Assembly: GCF_003182255.1 (NCBI RefSeq)
Contig: NZ_QGTQ01000013.1
Coordinates: forward strand, 62,001 to 126,000
Length of the DNA: 64,000 nucleotides
Direction: 5' to 3'
Origin: Paenibacillus cellulosilyticus
Lineage (GTDB): Bacteria; Bacillota; Bacilli; Paenibacillales; Paenibacillaceae
In this document: in pieces, positions 54,556 through 61,489 of the stretch
Layout of the letters: every line of letters starts with the position of its first letter
Numbering within the stretch: position 1 is the stretch's first letter
Notes under the pieces: model-generated
Told to the model about the DNA's origin: nothing
The model's database searches: none
The model's input: the letters and a program-made list of their open reading frames with translations, nothing else
Program-made: the position numbers and the translations under genes

Positions 54556-56193
54556 TCACCACGTCACATAACCCGGCGACTTGACCGTCGTCTGGAACAT
54601 ATCGATCAGCGGCAGCGTGTATGCGAACAGAATGAGGACAACTGCAATGCCGACCCACAGCCCCCAGCGCTCCAAGTAGCGTGGCGTCTCCTCCGCTCCT
54701 TCCGCCGTTTCGCCGATTGGATACTCCGTCTCGCCTTTCGGACCACGCATCAGATTGTACACGATGTAAGCCAGAATCAGCAGACCGATGAACAAAATCA
54801 TACCGCCGATCGCCATTGCCACATGGTATGGCATCCACAGAATCGCATCCGGATGATCATCGTATGTCGTGTAAGCTGTACGTCTTGGATCGCCCAGCAG
54901 GCCAACCGTATGCATGGAGCCGGACATGAAGAACATCCCGATGCACCAGCAGATCGTCTGCGCAATGCCCAGTCGGTTCATTCTCGCTGTCAGCACGCGG
55001 CCTGTAATATGCGGAATAAGCCAATACGTAATGCCGAAAAACGTAAGTGCGACGCTGGTTGCAACTGTAAGGTGGAAGTGGCCTGTAACCCACAATGTAT
55101 TATGGACGACTGCATTCATCTGGTTACTTGCGTTAATGATCCCGCCCGCTCCGGCCGGGATGAATACGAGCATGCCCATGAATGGCGCGAAGAAGCGAGC
55201 ATCCTTCCACGGCAGCATTTTGAACCAACCGAACAGGCCTTTTGCACCTTTGGAACGACCATACAGCTCGAATGTAGCGAACAACGAGAAAGCCGTCATA
55301 AGCGATGGAATAATAACCATGAAGGTCAATACGACCTGCGTGTATTTCCAGAAGCCGCTAATGCCGGGCTCCATCAGCTGATGGTGGAAGCCAACTGGTA
55401 TTGAGAACAGCAGGAACAAAATGAACGACATTCTCGCAAGCGAGTCGCTGAAGATTTTGCCTCCGATGATCTTCGGAATGATGACATACCAGCAAATGTA
55501 CGCCGGCAGCAACCAGAAGTATACGAGCGGATGGCCAAAATACCAGAACAACGTGCGGCTTAGGACAACGTTGACCGTATCCACCCAACCGAACGACCAC
55601 GGAATGAGCTGAACGACGACTTCAACGGCAACGCCGATCGTTGCGATTTGCCACAGCAGCATCGTTACGACTGACATATAGGCGAACAGCGGCGATACTT
55701 TGCCTTTATTCGTTTTGCGCCACGTCATGTACTGACGGAATATACCGAAGCCGCTCAGCCAGCTGCCCACAACGACAAGCGCCAGCGCGATGTAGAACCA
55801 AGGGGATGCTTTCATCGGTGCGTAGAATGTGTAGAGCACCGTTGCTTTGCCGAGCAGGATGACGATAACGCCGATTACCGTACCGACCGACATCGTCCAG
55901 TAGCCGATCCATCCGAGCTTACGGGCTGACGGAAGCAGCTTGCCGCCCAGCGTATGCGACACGCCGGAATACAAGAAACCGATAATGAAGTAGGTTGTAA
56001 AAATAAGCGCCATCAGCACGCCGTGTGCCGTCAGCAGCTCGTAATACCCGATGTTCGCAGGCAAGGTGATCATCCCGCTTCGCACCGTTCCCTGCAGCAT
56101 ACCCGCAACGCCGCCAAGCAGCAGCGCGACGAATGCGAACAGGATGTGCGCGAGCACCAGCTTGCCATCCCTTCGATCAAAAGGTTGTTTCAT
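54556..56193 (-). CDS. ba3-type cytochrome oxidase subunit I
   Basis: A 545-residue haem-copper oxidase core with about 13 membrane helices, reducing O2 and pumping protons. Haem and CuB ligands are in ELLTAHGVLMALIF (low-spin haem His), YFGHPLVYFWLLPAYI (CuB His-Tyr), PVGFHHQLMEPG (CuB His pair) and VTGHFHLTVATS (haem His pair). The sequence is of the type B (ba3) group rather than caa3. It is the last gene of the IIa-II-I operon, 12 bases after subunit II. Confidence 0.93.
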   Translation of the reverse strand: MKQPFDRRDGKLVLAHILFAFVALLLGGVAGMLQGTVRSGMITLPANIGYYELLTAHGVLMALIFTTYFIIGFLYSGVSHTLGGKLLPSARKLGWIGYWTMSVGTVIGVIVILLGKATVLYTFYAPMKASPWFYIALALVVVGSWLSGFGIFRQYMTWRKTNKGKVSPLFAYMSVVTMLLWQIATIGVAVEVVVQLIPWSFGWVDTVNVVLSRTLFWYFGHPLVYFWLLPAYICWYVIIPKIIGGKIFSDSLARMSFILFLLFSIPVGFHHQLMEPGISGFWKYTQVVLTFMVIIPSLMTAFSLFATFELYGRSKGAKGLFGWFKMLPWKDARFFAPFMGMLVFIPAGAGGIINASNQMNAVVHNTLWVTGHFHLTVATSVALTFFGITYWLIPHITGRVLTARMNRLGIAQTICWCIGMFFMSGSMHTVGLLGDPRRTAYTTYDDHPDAILWMPYHVAMAIGGMILFIGLLILAYIVYNLMRGPKGETEYPIGETAEGAEETPRYLERWGLWVGIAVVLILFAYTLPLIDMFQTTVKSPGYVTW

Positions 56194-56204
56194 TCATACT
56201 CCTC

Positions 56205-56675
56205 CTACTTGACGACAATGGTAGTCTTCATATATTCATGGCCTGTACCGCAGTACTCGTTACACAGCACGAGGTATTCACCCGGCTTATCGAACTTGTG
56301 GCTAATATGGCTGACTTCGCCAGGCTCGATCATCATGTTAACGTTCGTGCCGACAATCTCGAAGCCATGAACAACATCCGAGCTCGTCACTGTAAAATCA
56401 ATCGTAGCCCCCACCGGTACTTCCAGTGTTTGCGGCTCATAGCCGAATGCGTAGGCGATCATAACCGCTTCATATCGGTTGTCGCCCGTCTGCTTCAGGC
56501 CTGGGTTGTCGAACGGGGCCGTACTCGTCACCTGCGTCGGATCAATCGTATGGTGATGCTCACTCGGTGGTGACATGCCCATACCGAACGCTGTCGCGCC
56601 GATAACGACTAAAAATAGTGCGAGCATGGATATGCCGATGCTCAGCCAAATCTTTTCCAGACGATGAACATGCAT
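56205..56675 (-). CDS. ba3-type cytochrome oxidase subunit II
   Basis: A 156-residue CuA subunit that accepts electrons from cytochrome c. One N-terminal helix (about 10-32) anchors it; the cupredoxin domain has VVHGFEIVG (His) and CNEYCGTGHEYM (Cys-x3-Cys-x3-His-x2-Met). The single-helix form is typical of ba3 oxidases. ATG 56675 follows GAAGGAG and is preferred to the longer frame that overlaps the upstream gene. Confidence 0.92.
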   Translation of the reverse strand: MHVHRLEKIWLSIGISMLALFLVVIGATAFGMGMSPPSEHHHTIDPTQVTSTAPFDNPGLKQTGDNRYEAVMIAYAFGYEPQTLEVPVGATIDFTVTSSDVVHGFEIVGTNVNMMIEPGEVSHISHKFDKPGEYLVLCNEYCGTGHEYMKTTIVVK

Positions 56676-56691
56676 GCGATACACTCCTTCT

Positions 56692-56865
56692 CTAATTTCG
56701 AGCGATGAATAGTAAGAATACCCCGATCCAGCTGATGGCAATGAATGCCCCTAGGATTAAGACGGAGACGAATGTGCCAGATAATCCTCCCGGCTCTCTC
56801 TTTTCCAGCTCCGCCTTGCTTAGCGCCCCCGCTTTGTGCTTCTCTTGAGGTCGGATTTCAGTCAT
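56692..56865 (-). CDS. Cytochrome oxidase subunit IIa (small single-helix subunit)
   Basis: A 57-residue gene. A perfect AGGAGG lies 7 bases before ATG 56865, and the stop lies 17 bases before subunit II. A charged N-terminus (MTEIRPQEKHKAGALSKAEL) precedes one C-terminal helix (FVSVLILGAFIAISWIGVFL). This is the layout of subunit IIa, a helix that replaces the missing second helix of subunit II in ba3 oxidases. It is the first gene of the operon. Confidence 0.85.
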   Translation of the reverse strand: MTEIRPQEKHKAGALSKAELEKREPGGLSGTFVSVLILGAFIAISWIGVFLLFIARN

Positions 56866-56897
56866 GCGATAACCTCCTGTTTGGTTCGGATACTTTC

Positions 56898-56940
56898 ATT
56901 GTAGGGCTGCGAGCCTTTGTACACTGTGCGAAACGTCACA
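56898..56940 (-). promoter_or_regulatory. FNR-type box and -10 of the oxidase operon
   Basis: Minus-strand TGTGACGTTTCGCACA (56940-56925), one mismatch from TGTGA-N6-TCACA, is followed after 21 bases by TACAAT (56903-56898). The box centre falls at -41.5 from the predicted start, the class II activation distance for Crp/Fnr proteins. Confidence 0.7.
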
Positions 56941-56950
56941 TGAGTTAAAA

Positions 56951-57153
56951 TTAGGGGCTTCGCCCCTTATGACCCCTTGAGTTCTACCCACCCAAACCCT
57001 CGGGACCCAACCCACCCTAACCCTCGGGACCCTACCCACCCAAACCCTCCCTGCTAGGGAGGGCCCCAAGGGCGCTGCCCTCTGGACACCCGAAGGACTG
57101 GTCTAGATACGCAGGAGCGTCTGCCCGCTTTCGTCCCTGTGGGACACGCTCCC
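56951..57153 (+). repeat. Interspersed repeat family A, copy 4
   Basis: Contains GGGGCTTCGCCCC, GTTCTACCCACC, three CCCACC(C)AAACCCTCGGGACC-like units, the CCTCCCTGCTAGGGAGGG core, GCCCCAAGGGCGCTGCCCTC, and CTTTCGTCCCTGTGGGACAC. A second short CTTTCGTCCCTGCGGGACAC follows at 57238. Closest to copy 3. Confidence 0.8.
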
Positions 57154-57287
57154 ATATGATCTTGTTTGGCTCTATGGACACTTCTGGTGCATACGTGTTC
57201 GGTGTTCGGTGTTCTGCCTCATGCGTGCGTATACTCGCTTTCGTCCCTGCGGGACACGCTTAACTTTCTACCGATGCCCCTTGTTAT

Positions 57288-57482
57288 AGCTCTAACGGAC
57301 ATCACGAGCGCTATTGGTCGTTTCTTACAGATAATTTACGCTAACGGACCACGGGAGCGCTATTTGGCTATTTTTGAGTAGAATTCGCTCGTTTGACCTT
57401 CAATAGTGTCATCTGGGTCCGTTAGGACTGAGGATTAGGCGATTGCAGCGCATTAGCGTCATCTCAGTCCGTTACAATCCAC
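57288..57482 (+). repeat. 195-bp direct repeat, first copy
   Basis: Starts AGCTCTAACGGACATCACG and ends CCGTTACAATCCAC. It contains TAACGGAC several times, plus CGAGCGCTATTGG and GGAGCGCTATTTGG. Apart from three or so changes (TTACAG against CCCAG region) it is identical to 57576-57770. No reading frame of note. Confidence 0.9.
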
Positions 57483-57499
57483 TTCCCCATAGCAATTGA

Positions 57500-57543
57500 A
57501 AGGCCGCCTCCAAAGTCTGGTTACAACTTTCGGGGCGGCTTTA
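57500..57543 (+). terminator. Hairpin between the 195-bp repeats
   Basis: AAGGCCGCCTCCAAAG pairs (with wobble) with CTTTCGGGGCGGCTTT; a terminator-like structure with no gene before it. Confidence 0.45.
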
Positions 57544-57575
57544 TGGTTCGACCTATAGCGTTCGCTCGCATGCTG

Positions 57576-57770
57576 AGCTCTAACGGACATCACGAGCGCT
57601 ATTGGTCGTTTCTCCCAGATAATTTACGCTAACGGACCACGGGAGCGCTATTTGGCTATTTTTGAGTAGAATTCGCTCGTTTGACCTTCAATAGTGTCAT
57701 CTGGGTCCGTTAGGACTGAGGATTAGGCGATTGCAGCGCATTAGCGTCATCTCAGTCCGTTACAATCCAC
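57576..57770 (+). repeat. 195-bp direct repeat, second copy
   Basis: Second copy, 288 bases after the first. It runs straight into a (CACACG)n-like microsatellite at about 57769-57805. Confidence 0.9.
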
Positions 57771-57859
57771 GCACACGCACACGCACACGCGCACGCCCGC
57801 ACGCGCCTCCCACCTTCCCCAAGCTAGCGGCGGCATGCATCAGCAGCAGCCTAATCACC

Positions 57860-58345
57860 TCACAGCCCGTTGTAGTCAATCTCCTCCATAAGCTTCTCGG
57901 TTACGGGGACGATGTTCTCGTCTTCTACGCGGAAGTGTTCGGTTACGATCATAAGCACCTGCTGGAGCAGACGAAGCCCTTCTTCCGAAGCGGCTCCATC
58001 TGCGGTTACTTGCAGGTAGGATTCGTAGAACTGAATCGCGATCAAGCCATCCTGCTCCAGTACGGCGACGGGACCGATCCCGCCGCCGCATATGGCAGAT
58101 TTGGCCAGTGGGAAGATCGTCTGCCGTTCGCAATGCAAATGCTTTTGCCAGTCCTGCATGAACGAGACGAACAGTTCCCTTACTTCGCGGTGGTGGTCAT
58201 CCCAGGCAGCGTAATTGTAATTACCCGGATGCCAATTGATTAGCATGCACAGCTCCCTTAATCGGACGGATAGCGCCTGGTGCTCTTCCTTCCATTGATC
58301 ATAGGTGAGGTACAGGTCGAGCAGCGGGGAATTCGTTCGCTCCAT
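57860..58345 (-). CDS. Hemerythrin domain-containing protein
   Basis: A 161-residue protein with the hemerythrin four-helix di-iron pattern: His in QWKEEHQAL, AAWDDHHREV, WQKHLHCERQTIFP and VTEHFRVEDENIVP. Such proteins bind O2, NO or iron, often in low-oxygen or nitrosative conditions. AAGGAGG lies 10 bases before the ATG; it follows the DoxX gene by about 30 bases and is probably co-transcribed with it. Confidence 0.87.
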   Translation of the reverse strand: MERTNSPLLDLYLTYDQWKEEHQALSVRLRELCMLINWHPGNYNYAAWDDHHREVRELFVSFMQDWQKHLHCERQTIFPLAKSAICGGGIGPVAVLEQDGLIAIQFYESYLQVTADGAASEEGLRLLQQVLMIVTEHFRVEDENIVPVTEKLMEEIDYNGL

Positions 58346-58375
58346 CAGGTATCGTCCTCCTTAAGGTGCTTCCCA

Positions 58376-58921
58376 TTATTTCAGAACAATTCTGCCCGTG
58401 CCGACTTCTTCTACTTCTTTACGATCACGATGCGTCAGTTTCGCCCAATATTTGCCGATGAGCGGCAGCAGATATGCATCAAGTCCGAAGCGTCCTGCGT
58501 TCGTACCAGCCGTGAAGACGATGAATCCAATGACGATCAGCCAAGGGTTCGTGCTTACCGTACCTGCCAGAAGGAACAACGTATTGAGCATGATGCCGAA
58601 AAATCCAGCAATCAATGTCAGACCACCAACGATGAGTCCAAGTCCAATCAGAAACTCGCCAAGCGGGATCATAATGTTAATGAGCTTCACATTCGGCAGT
58701 GCAAAATGCTCAATGAAATACGTGTAGTTCGGATAGAGCAGTTCACCTGTCGTTTTGTCCGCCAACGGTGTTTTGACCGCGTTATTCAGGAAGCCCGAAG
58801 CATCGAATCCACCCGTCAGCTTGTGCCAGCCCGGCTCCAGCCATTTCCACCCCAGATAGATTCTAATCAATGTAACGATAGCTGCAGCCCACACATTTTG
58901 TTTGTACCATTTCATAGCCAT
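58376..58921 (-). CDS. DoxX family membrane protein
   Basis: A 181-residue membrane protein with four hydrophobic helices. It matches the DoxX family (AAIVTLIRIYLGWKWLEPGW near the N-terminus; IPLGEFLIGLGLIVGGLTL). DoxX was first found with a terminal quinol oxidase; the family's roles in redox stress are not settled. ATG 58921 is preferred since GAGGAG overlaps the ATG at 58930. Confidence 0.85.
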   Translation of the reverse strand: MAMKWYKQNVWAAAIVTLIRIYLGWKWLEPGWHKLTGGFDASGFLNNAVKTPLADKTTGELLYPNYTYFIEHFALPNVKLINIMIPLGEFLIGLGLIVGGLTLIAGFFGIMLNTLFLLAGTVSTNPWLIVIGFIVFTAGTNAGRFGLDAYLLPLIGKYWAKLTHRDRKEVEEVGTGRIVLK

Positions 58922-58959
58922 AATCGGCATCTCCTCTCGAATATCCCATTCTATTTTAT

Positions 58960-58975
58960 TGTGAAAAAAATCACG
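58960..58975 (-). promoter_or_regulatory. FNR-type box in front of doxX-hemerythrin
   Basis: TGTGA-AAAAAA-TCACG. On the minus strand TAGAAT follows after 6 bases, so the box would overlap the -35 zone and repress, or act on a different start. Position relative to the promoter is uncertain. Confidence 0.6.
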
Positions 58976-58987
58976 TACTACCCTTTG

Positions 58988-59036
58988 AAAAAGCGCCCGC
59001 CTCGGAAGCTGCTCCTTCCATCTAGTAGACGGGCGA
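58988..59036 (-). terminator. Terminator of the cupredoxin lipoprotein gene
   Basis: CGCCCG and CGGGCG bracket an inner GGAAG/CTTCC hairpin, followed by CTTTTTC on the minus strand. Confidence 0.7.
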
Positions 59037-59055
59037 TTTCGGCGATCCGCTGATC

Positions 59056-59454
59056 TTATTGAACGATCAGTTTACCCGTCATCTTCGCATGGCCGCCACC
59101 GCACATGATCGAGCAATGGAACTCGAACTCGCCTGCTTTGTCCGCCACGAACGTTACCGTCTGGTCGCCTTTAATTTCTTGATCGTAGCCCGACAGCTCG
59201 ATTCCGTGATTGCCCTGGCTGTTCTTCAGCGTGATTGTCACAGTGTCGCCCTTGTTGACTTTAATTTCAGGCTGATCGAACTCAAAGTTCTTCGCTTCAA
59301 TCGTAATTGCCTTCGTTGCCCCTGTTCCTTCGGACACCGCAGTGGAAGTGGTTGCTGCTGTGGAATCTTTCGTATCTTTGTCGCCGCCCCCGCAGCCAGT
59401 CATCGTCAATGCAATCGTGAGCACGATGCCCAGAGTCACTACCCATTTATTCAT
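59056..59454 (-). CDS. CuA-type cupredoxin lipoprotein
   Basis: A 132-residue exported copper protein. Its signal peptide ends in LTMTGC (lipobox) near residues 16-21, then a Thr/Ala linker, then a cupredoxin domain with NHGIELSGY and HCSIMCGGGHAKM (CuA pattern Cys-x3-Cys-x3-His-x2-Met). It is closely related to the protein at 16813-17196 but lipid-anchored. An FNR-type box at -41.5 precedes it. Likely an electron carrier or copper shuttle for the nearby oxidase (inference). Confidence 0.87.
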   Translation of the reverse strand: MNKWVVTLGIVLTIALTMTGCGGGDKDTKDSTAATTSTAVSEGTGATKAITIEAKNFEFDQPEIKVNKGDTVTITLKNSQGNHGIELSGYDQEIKGDQTVTFVADKAGEFEFHCSIMCGGGHAKMTGKLIVQ

Positions 59455-59487
59455 TGTGGAGTCCTCCTTCGTTTCGGTTACAGGTCC

Positions 59488-59530
59488 ATCATAATCCGTT
59501 CCATCGGTTTATTATGTGATTTCTATCACA
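59488..59530 (-). promoter_or_regulatory. FNR-type box and -10 of the cupredoxin gene
   Basis: TGTGATTTCTATCACA (59515-59530) is a near-perfect palindrome. On the minus strand TATGAT (59493-59488) follows after 21 bases, again placing the centre at -41.5. Confidence 0.75.
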
Positions 59531-59550
59531 TATTTAGGGATTACACAATT

Positions 59551-59600
59551 TTGACAAATTTCGATCGACTCCCCTATGCCTAAGTGTGATTTTCATCACG
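59551..59600 (+). promoter_or_regulatory. fnr promoter with overlapping FNR-type box
   Basis: TTGACA (59551-59556) and TATGCC (59575-59580) are 18 bases apart. TGTGATTTTCATCACG (59585-59600) covers the predicted start site, a position expected for autorepression. Confidence 0.6.
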
Positions 59601-59707
59601 AAAATAGTGGTAATTCTTATCCCTTAATCAGGAAGTTCCCCGATTACGAATCCGTGCCGCTGCCTTACAATTTAAGTATCAGCTATATAAAAGGGGTGCC
59701 GATCGTT

Positions 59708-60460
59708 ATGAATAAACTAGCGATTAATTATAAACAACCTATCGTAGAACGGACAGAAAGTCCTCTTCGCATGGATCGCTTCTTCACGAAGGAGCAGTTC
59801 ACTCGTCTGGAAGAGCTCATGTATCCGAGACGGGCTGAGGCTGGCAGCTATCTATTCTGGGAAGGCGAGCCAACAGGCAAGCTCTACTATATACATTCGG
59901 GCAAAGTGAAGCTTCGCAAGTCGACGGAGGAAGGCAAAGATTTCATTCTATCGATTCTGCAGGCAGGCGATATCGTATTCGAGCCGGAGGACGGCATGCG
60001 GACCGTTCATAGCTTCAGTGCGGAAGTAATGGAAGAGGCGGAGCTGGGAGTTATCCAATGGAGCGACCTTGAGATTCTACTCTATCGGCACGGTGATTTG
60101 GCAGTCCGTTTCTTGAACTGGGTCGGGCTCATGCACCGTGTAACCGATTCGAAATTCCGTGATTTGCTGCTGTTCGGCAAGCCTGGCGCACTCGCTTCGA
60201 CGCTCATCCGTTTGACCAATACGTATGGCGCTCCTTGTGCAGACGGCATTCTTATTACGCTCAAGCTAACGAACACGGAGCTGGCTGATTTCATCGGCAC
60301 GACACGCGAAAGCGTGAACCGGATGCTCAATGCCCTTAAGGACGAAGGCACGATCGACATTCGCAAAGGCCGGATTGTCGTCCTCAAGCTGAACGCCCTT
60401 CGGCAAATTTGCAAGTGCCCGGATTGCCCTGCATGCCCGAAGGAAGTATGCCGGATCTGA
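59708..60460 (+). CDS. fnr: Crp/Fnr family regulator with C-terminal cysteine cluster
   Basis: A 250-residue regulator. The cyclic-nucleotide-like beta-barrel (about 25-140, YLFWEGEPTGKLYYIHSGKV) precedes a long dimer helix and a helix-turn-helix (about 195-230: LTNTELADFIGTTRESVNRMLNALKDEG). It ends with five cysteines (CKCPDCPACPKEVCRI), as in Bacillus Fnr, where the [4Fe-4S] cluster sits at the C-terminus instead of the N-terminus. ATG 59708 follows AAAAGGGG; the longer frame starts inside the promoter. It is likely the O2 sensor of the surrounding respiratory genes. Confidence 0.88.
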   Translation: MNKLAINYKQPIVERTESPLRMDRFFTKEQFTRLEELMYPRRAEAGSYLFWEGEPTGKLYYIHSGKVKLRKSTEEGKDFILSILQAGDIVFEPEDGMRTVHSFSAEVMEEAELGVIQWSDLEILLYRHGDLAVRFLNWVGLMHRVTDSKFRDLLLFGKPGALASTLIRLTNTYGAPCADGILITLKLTNTELADFIGTTRESVNRMLNALKDEGTIDIRKGRIVVLKLNALRQICKCPDCPACPKEVCRI

Positions 60461-60487
60461 TACCGCATATATTCGTCTACGAAAAAA

Positions 60488-60541
60488 AGGCTATCCAGCG
60501 CCGCAGCCGTTACCGGTCTGTTCATCGCTGAGATAGCCTTG
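60488..60541 (+). terminator. fnr terminator
   Basis: AAGGCTATC-CAGCG and CGCTG-AGATAGCCTT form a stem with a small bulge, followed by GTTTATTT. Confidence 0.7.
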
Positions 60542-60549
60542 TTTATTTG

Positions 60550-60696
60550 CTACAGCAATGCCGTCTGTGTGTTCAGCTTCTCCGCCGTCTGGTCAGCAAT
60601 TTCCTTCACGAGCGACGTGATGCCCTTCATCTGATCGAGCGATTGCTTGAGATCGCCTACGAAGTCGTTCATCCGCTTCATGCTGTCGGACACATT
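60550..60696 (-). pseudogene. Remnant of a methyl-accepting chemotaxis protein
   Basis: The minus strand reads VSDSMKRMNDFVGDLKQSLD then ITSLVKEIADQTAEKLNTQT and a stop at 60552-60550. This resembles the coiled-coil signalling stretch of a chemoreceptor up to the conserved I-x-x-I-A-D-Q-T, but the following hairpin tip is missing and there is no start. About 47 codons remain. Confidence 0.5.
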
Positions 60697-60712
60697 GCCT
60701 CACGCCCATATA

Positions 60713-60743
60713 AAAGCCAGCCGCCGAATCCATCGGCCGCTGG
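60713..60743 (-). terminator. Terminator of the DoxX-like gene
   Basis: CCAGCGGCCGA and TCGGCGGCTGG (one mismatch) form a stem followed by CTTTTAT on the minus strand. Confidence 0.65.
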
Positions 60744-60764
60744 CATAATTACAGCACCATTCCA

Positions 60765-61211
60765 TTAGTTGAACAATGGGGACGCCAGCACAACAACAGT
60801 CAGGAATATAATCTGAATGAGCGTCCTTACCGGCAGCGATGGTACGGGCCTGCCGCTGAGCGTAAGCTTGTGACGAGCCGCGTATATATTCGCCGGGAAC
60901 ATCGCGATGAGCAGCAGCACAAGGCCAATCGATGCGTAGAGCGAAAGTGCTGGGATCATAATCCCAATCGCGCCAGCGATTTCGAGATAGCCAGTAATCG
61001 ACACGATCCGACCAGGCTGCGGAAAAGCTGGCGGCACCATCCGCACCAGGTCTTTGCGCTTCGCTCCCCAATGGGCGGAAGCCGTCAACAGCAGCATAAT
61101 CGCAACGGCCGCCTGCAGTGTGGTATGCCACTCATCAAAATACGAAGCGCCAAGCAGACCGATCACACGAAACAACGCCCACGACACGATCAACGCAATT
61201 AACGGTATCAA
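60765..61211 (-). CDS. DoxX-like membrane protein
   Basis: A 148-residue membrane protein with four helices (MIPLIALIVSWALFRVIGLL, AAVAIMLLLTASAHW, YLEIAGAIGIMIPALSLYAS, LIQIIFLTVVVLAS). The ITGYLEIAGAIG block is typical of DoxX-like proteins. TTG 61211 is chosen: AAGGAGGGG sits 7 bases upstream, while the ATG 13 codons up has no site. Confidence 0.75.
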   Translation of the reverse strand: MIPLIALIVSWALFRVIGLLGASYFDEWHTTLQAAVAIMLLLTASAHWGAKRKDLVRMVPPAFPQPGRIVSITGYLEIAGAIGIMIPALSLYASIGLVLLLIAMFPANIYAARHKLTLSGRPVPSLPVRTLIQIIFLTVVVLASPLFN

Positions 61212-61489
61212 TGCGCTCCCCTCCTTCACGCTGATGCCTCCATCATACAAACGTAAGGAGCGGAATATGTCCGTTTCCGTTCTTTATCTGCAATCTAGCA
61301 GAATACGACATTGTTCGATATAATCGTAATGATTTGGTATATATTTGGAGTTTACCCGTTAGACAAACGTGTATAGACCTCGAATAATCCCTCATATTCT
61401 ATTTCATAGAGGGAACGAATGGAATCCAGACAGGGCAAGCAACCGTTCATGCAAGAAATGCCACAATAAGACACTAAACGGAGGTATGT

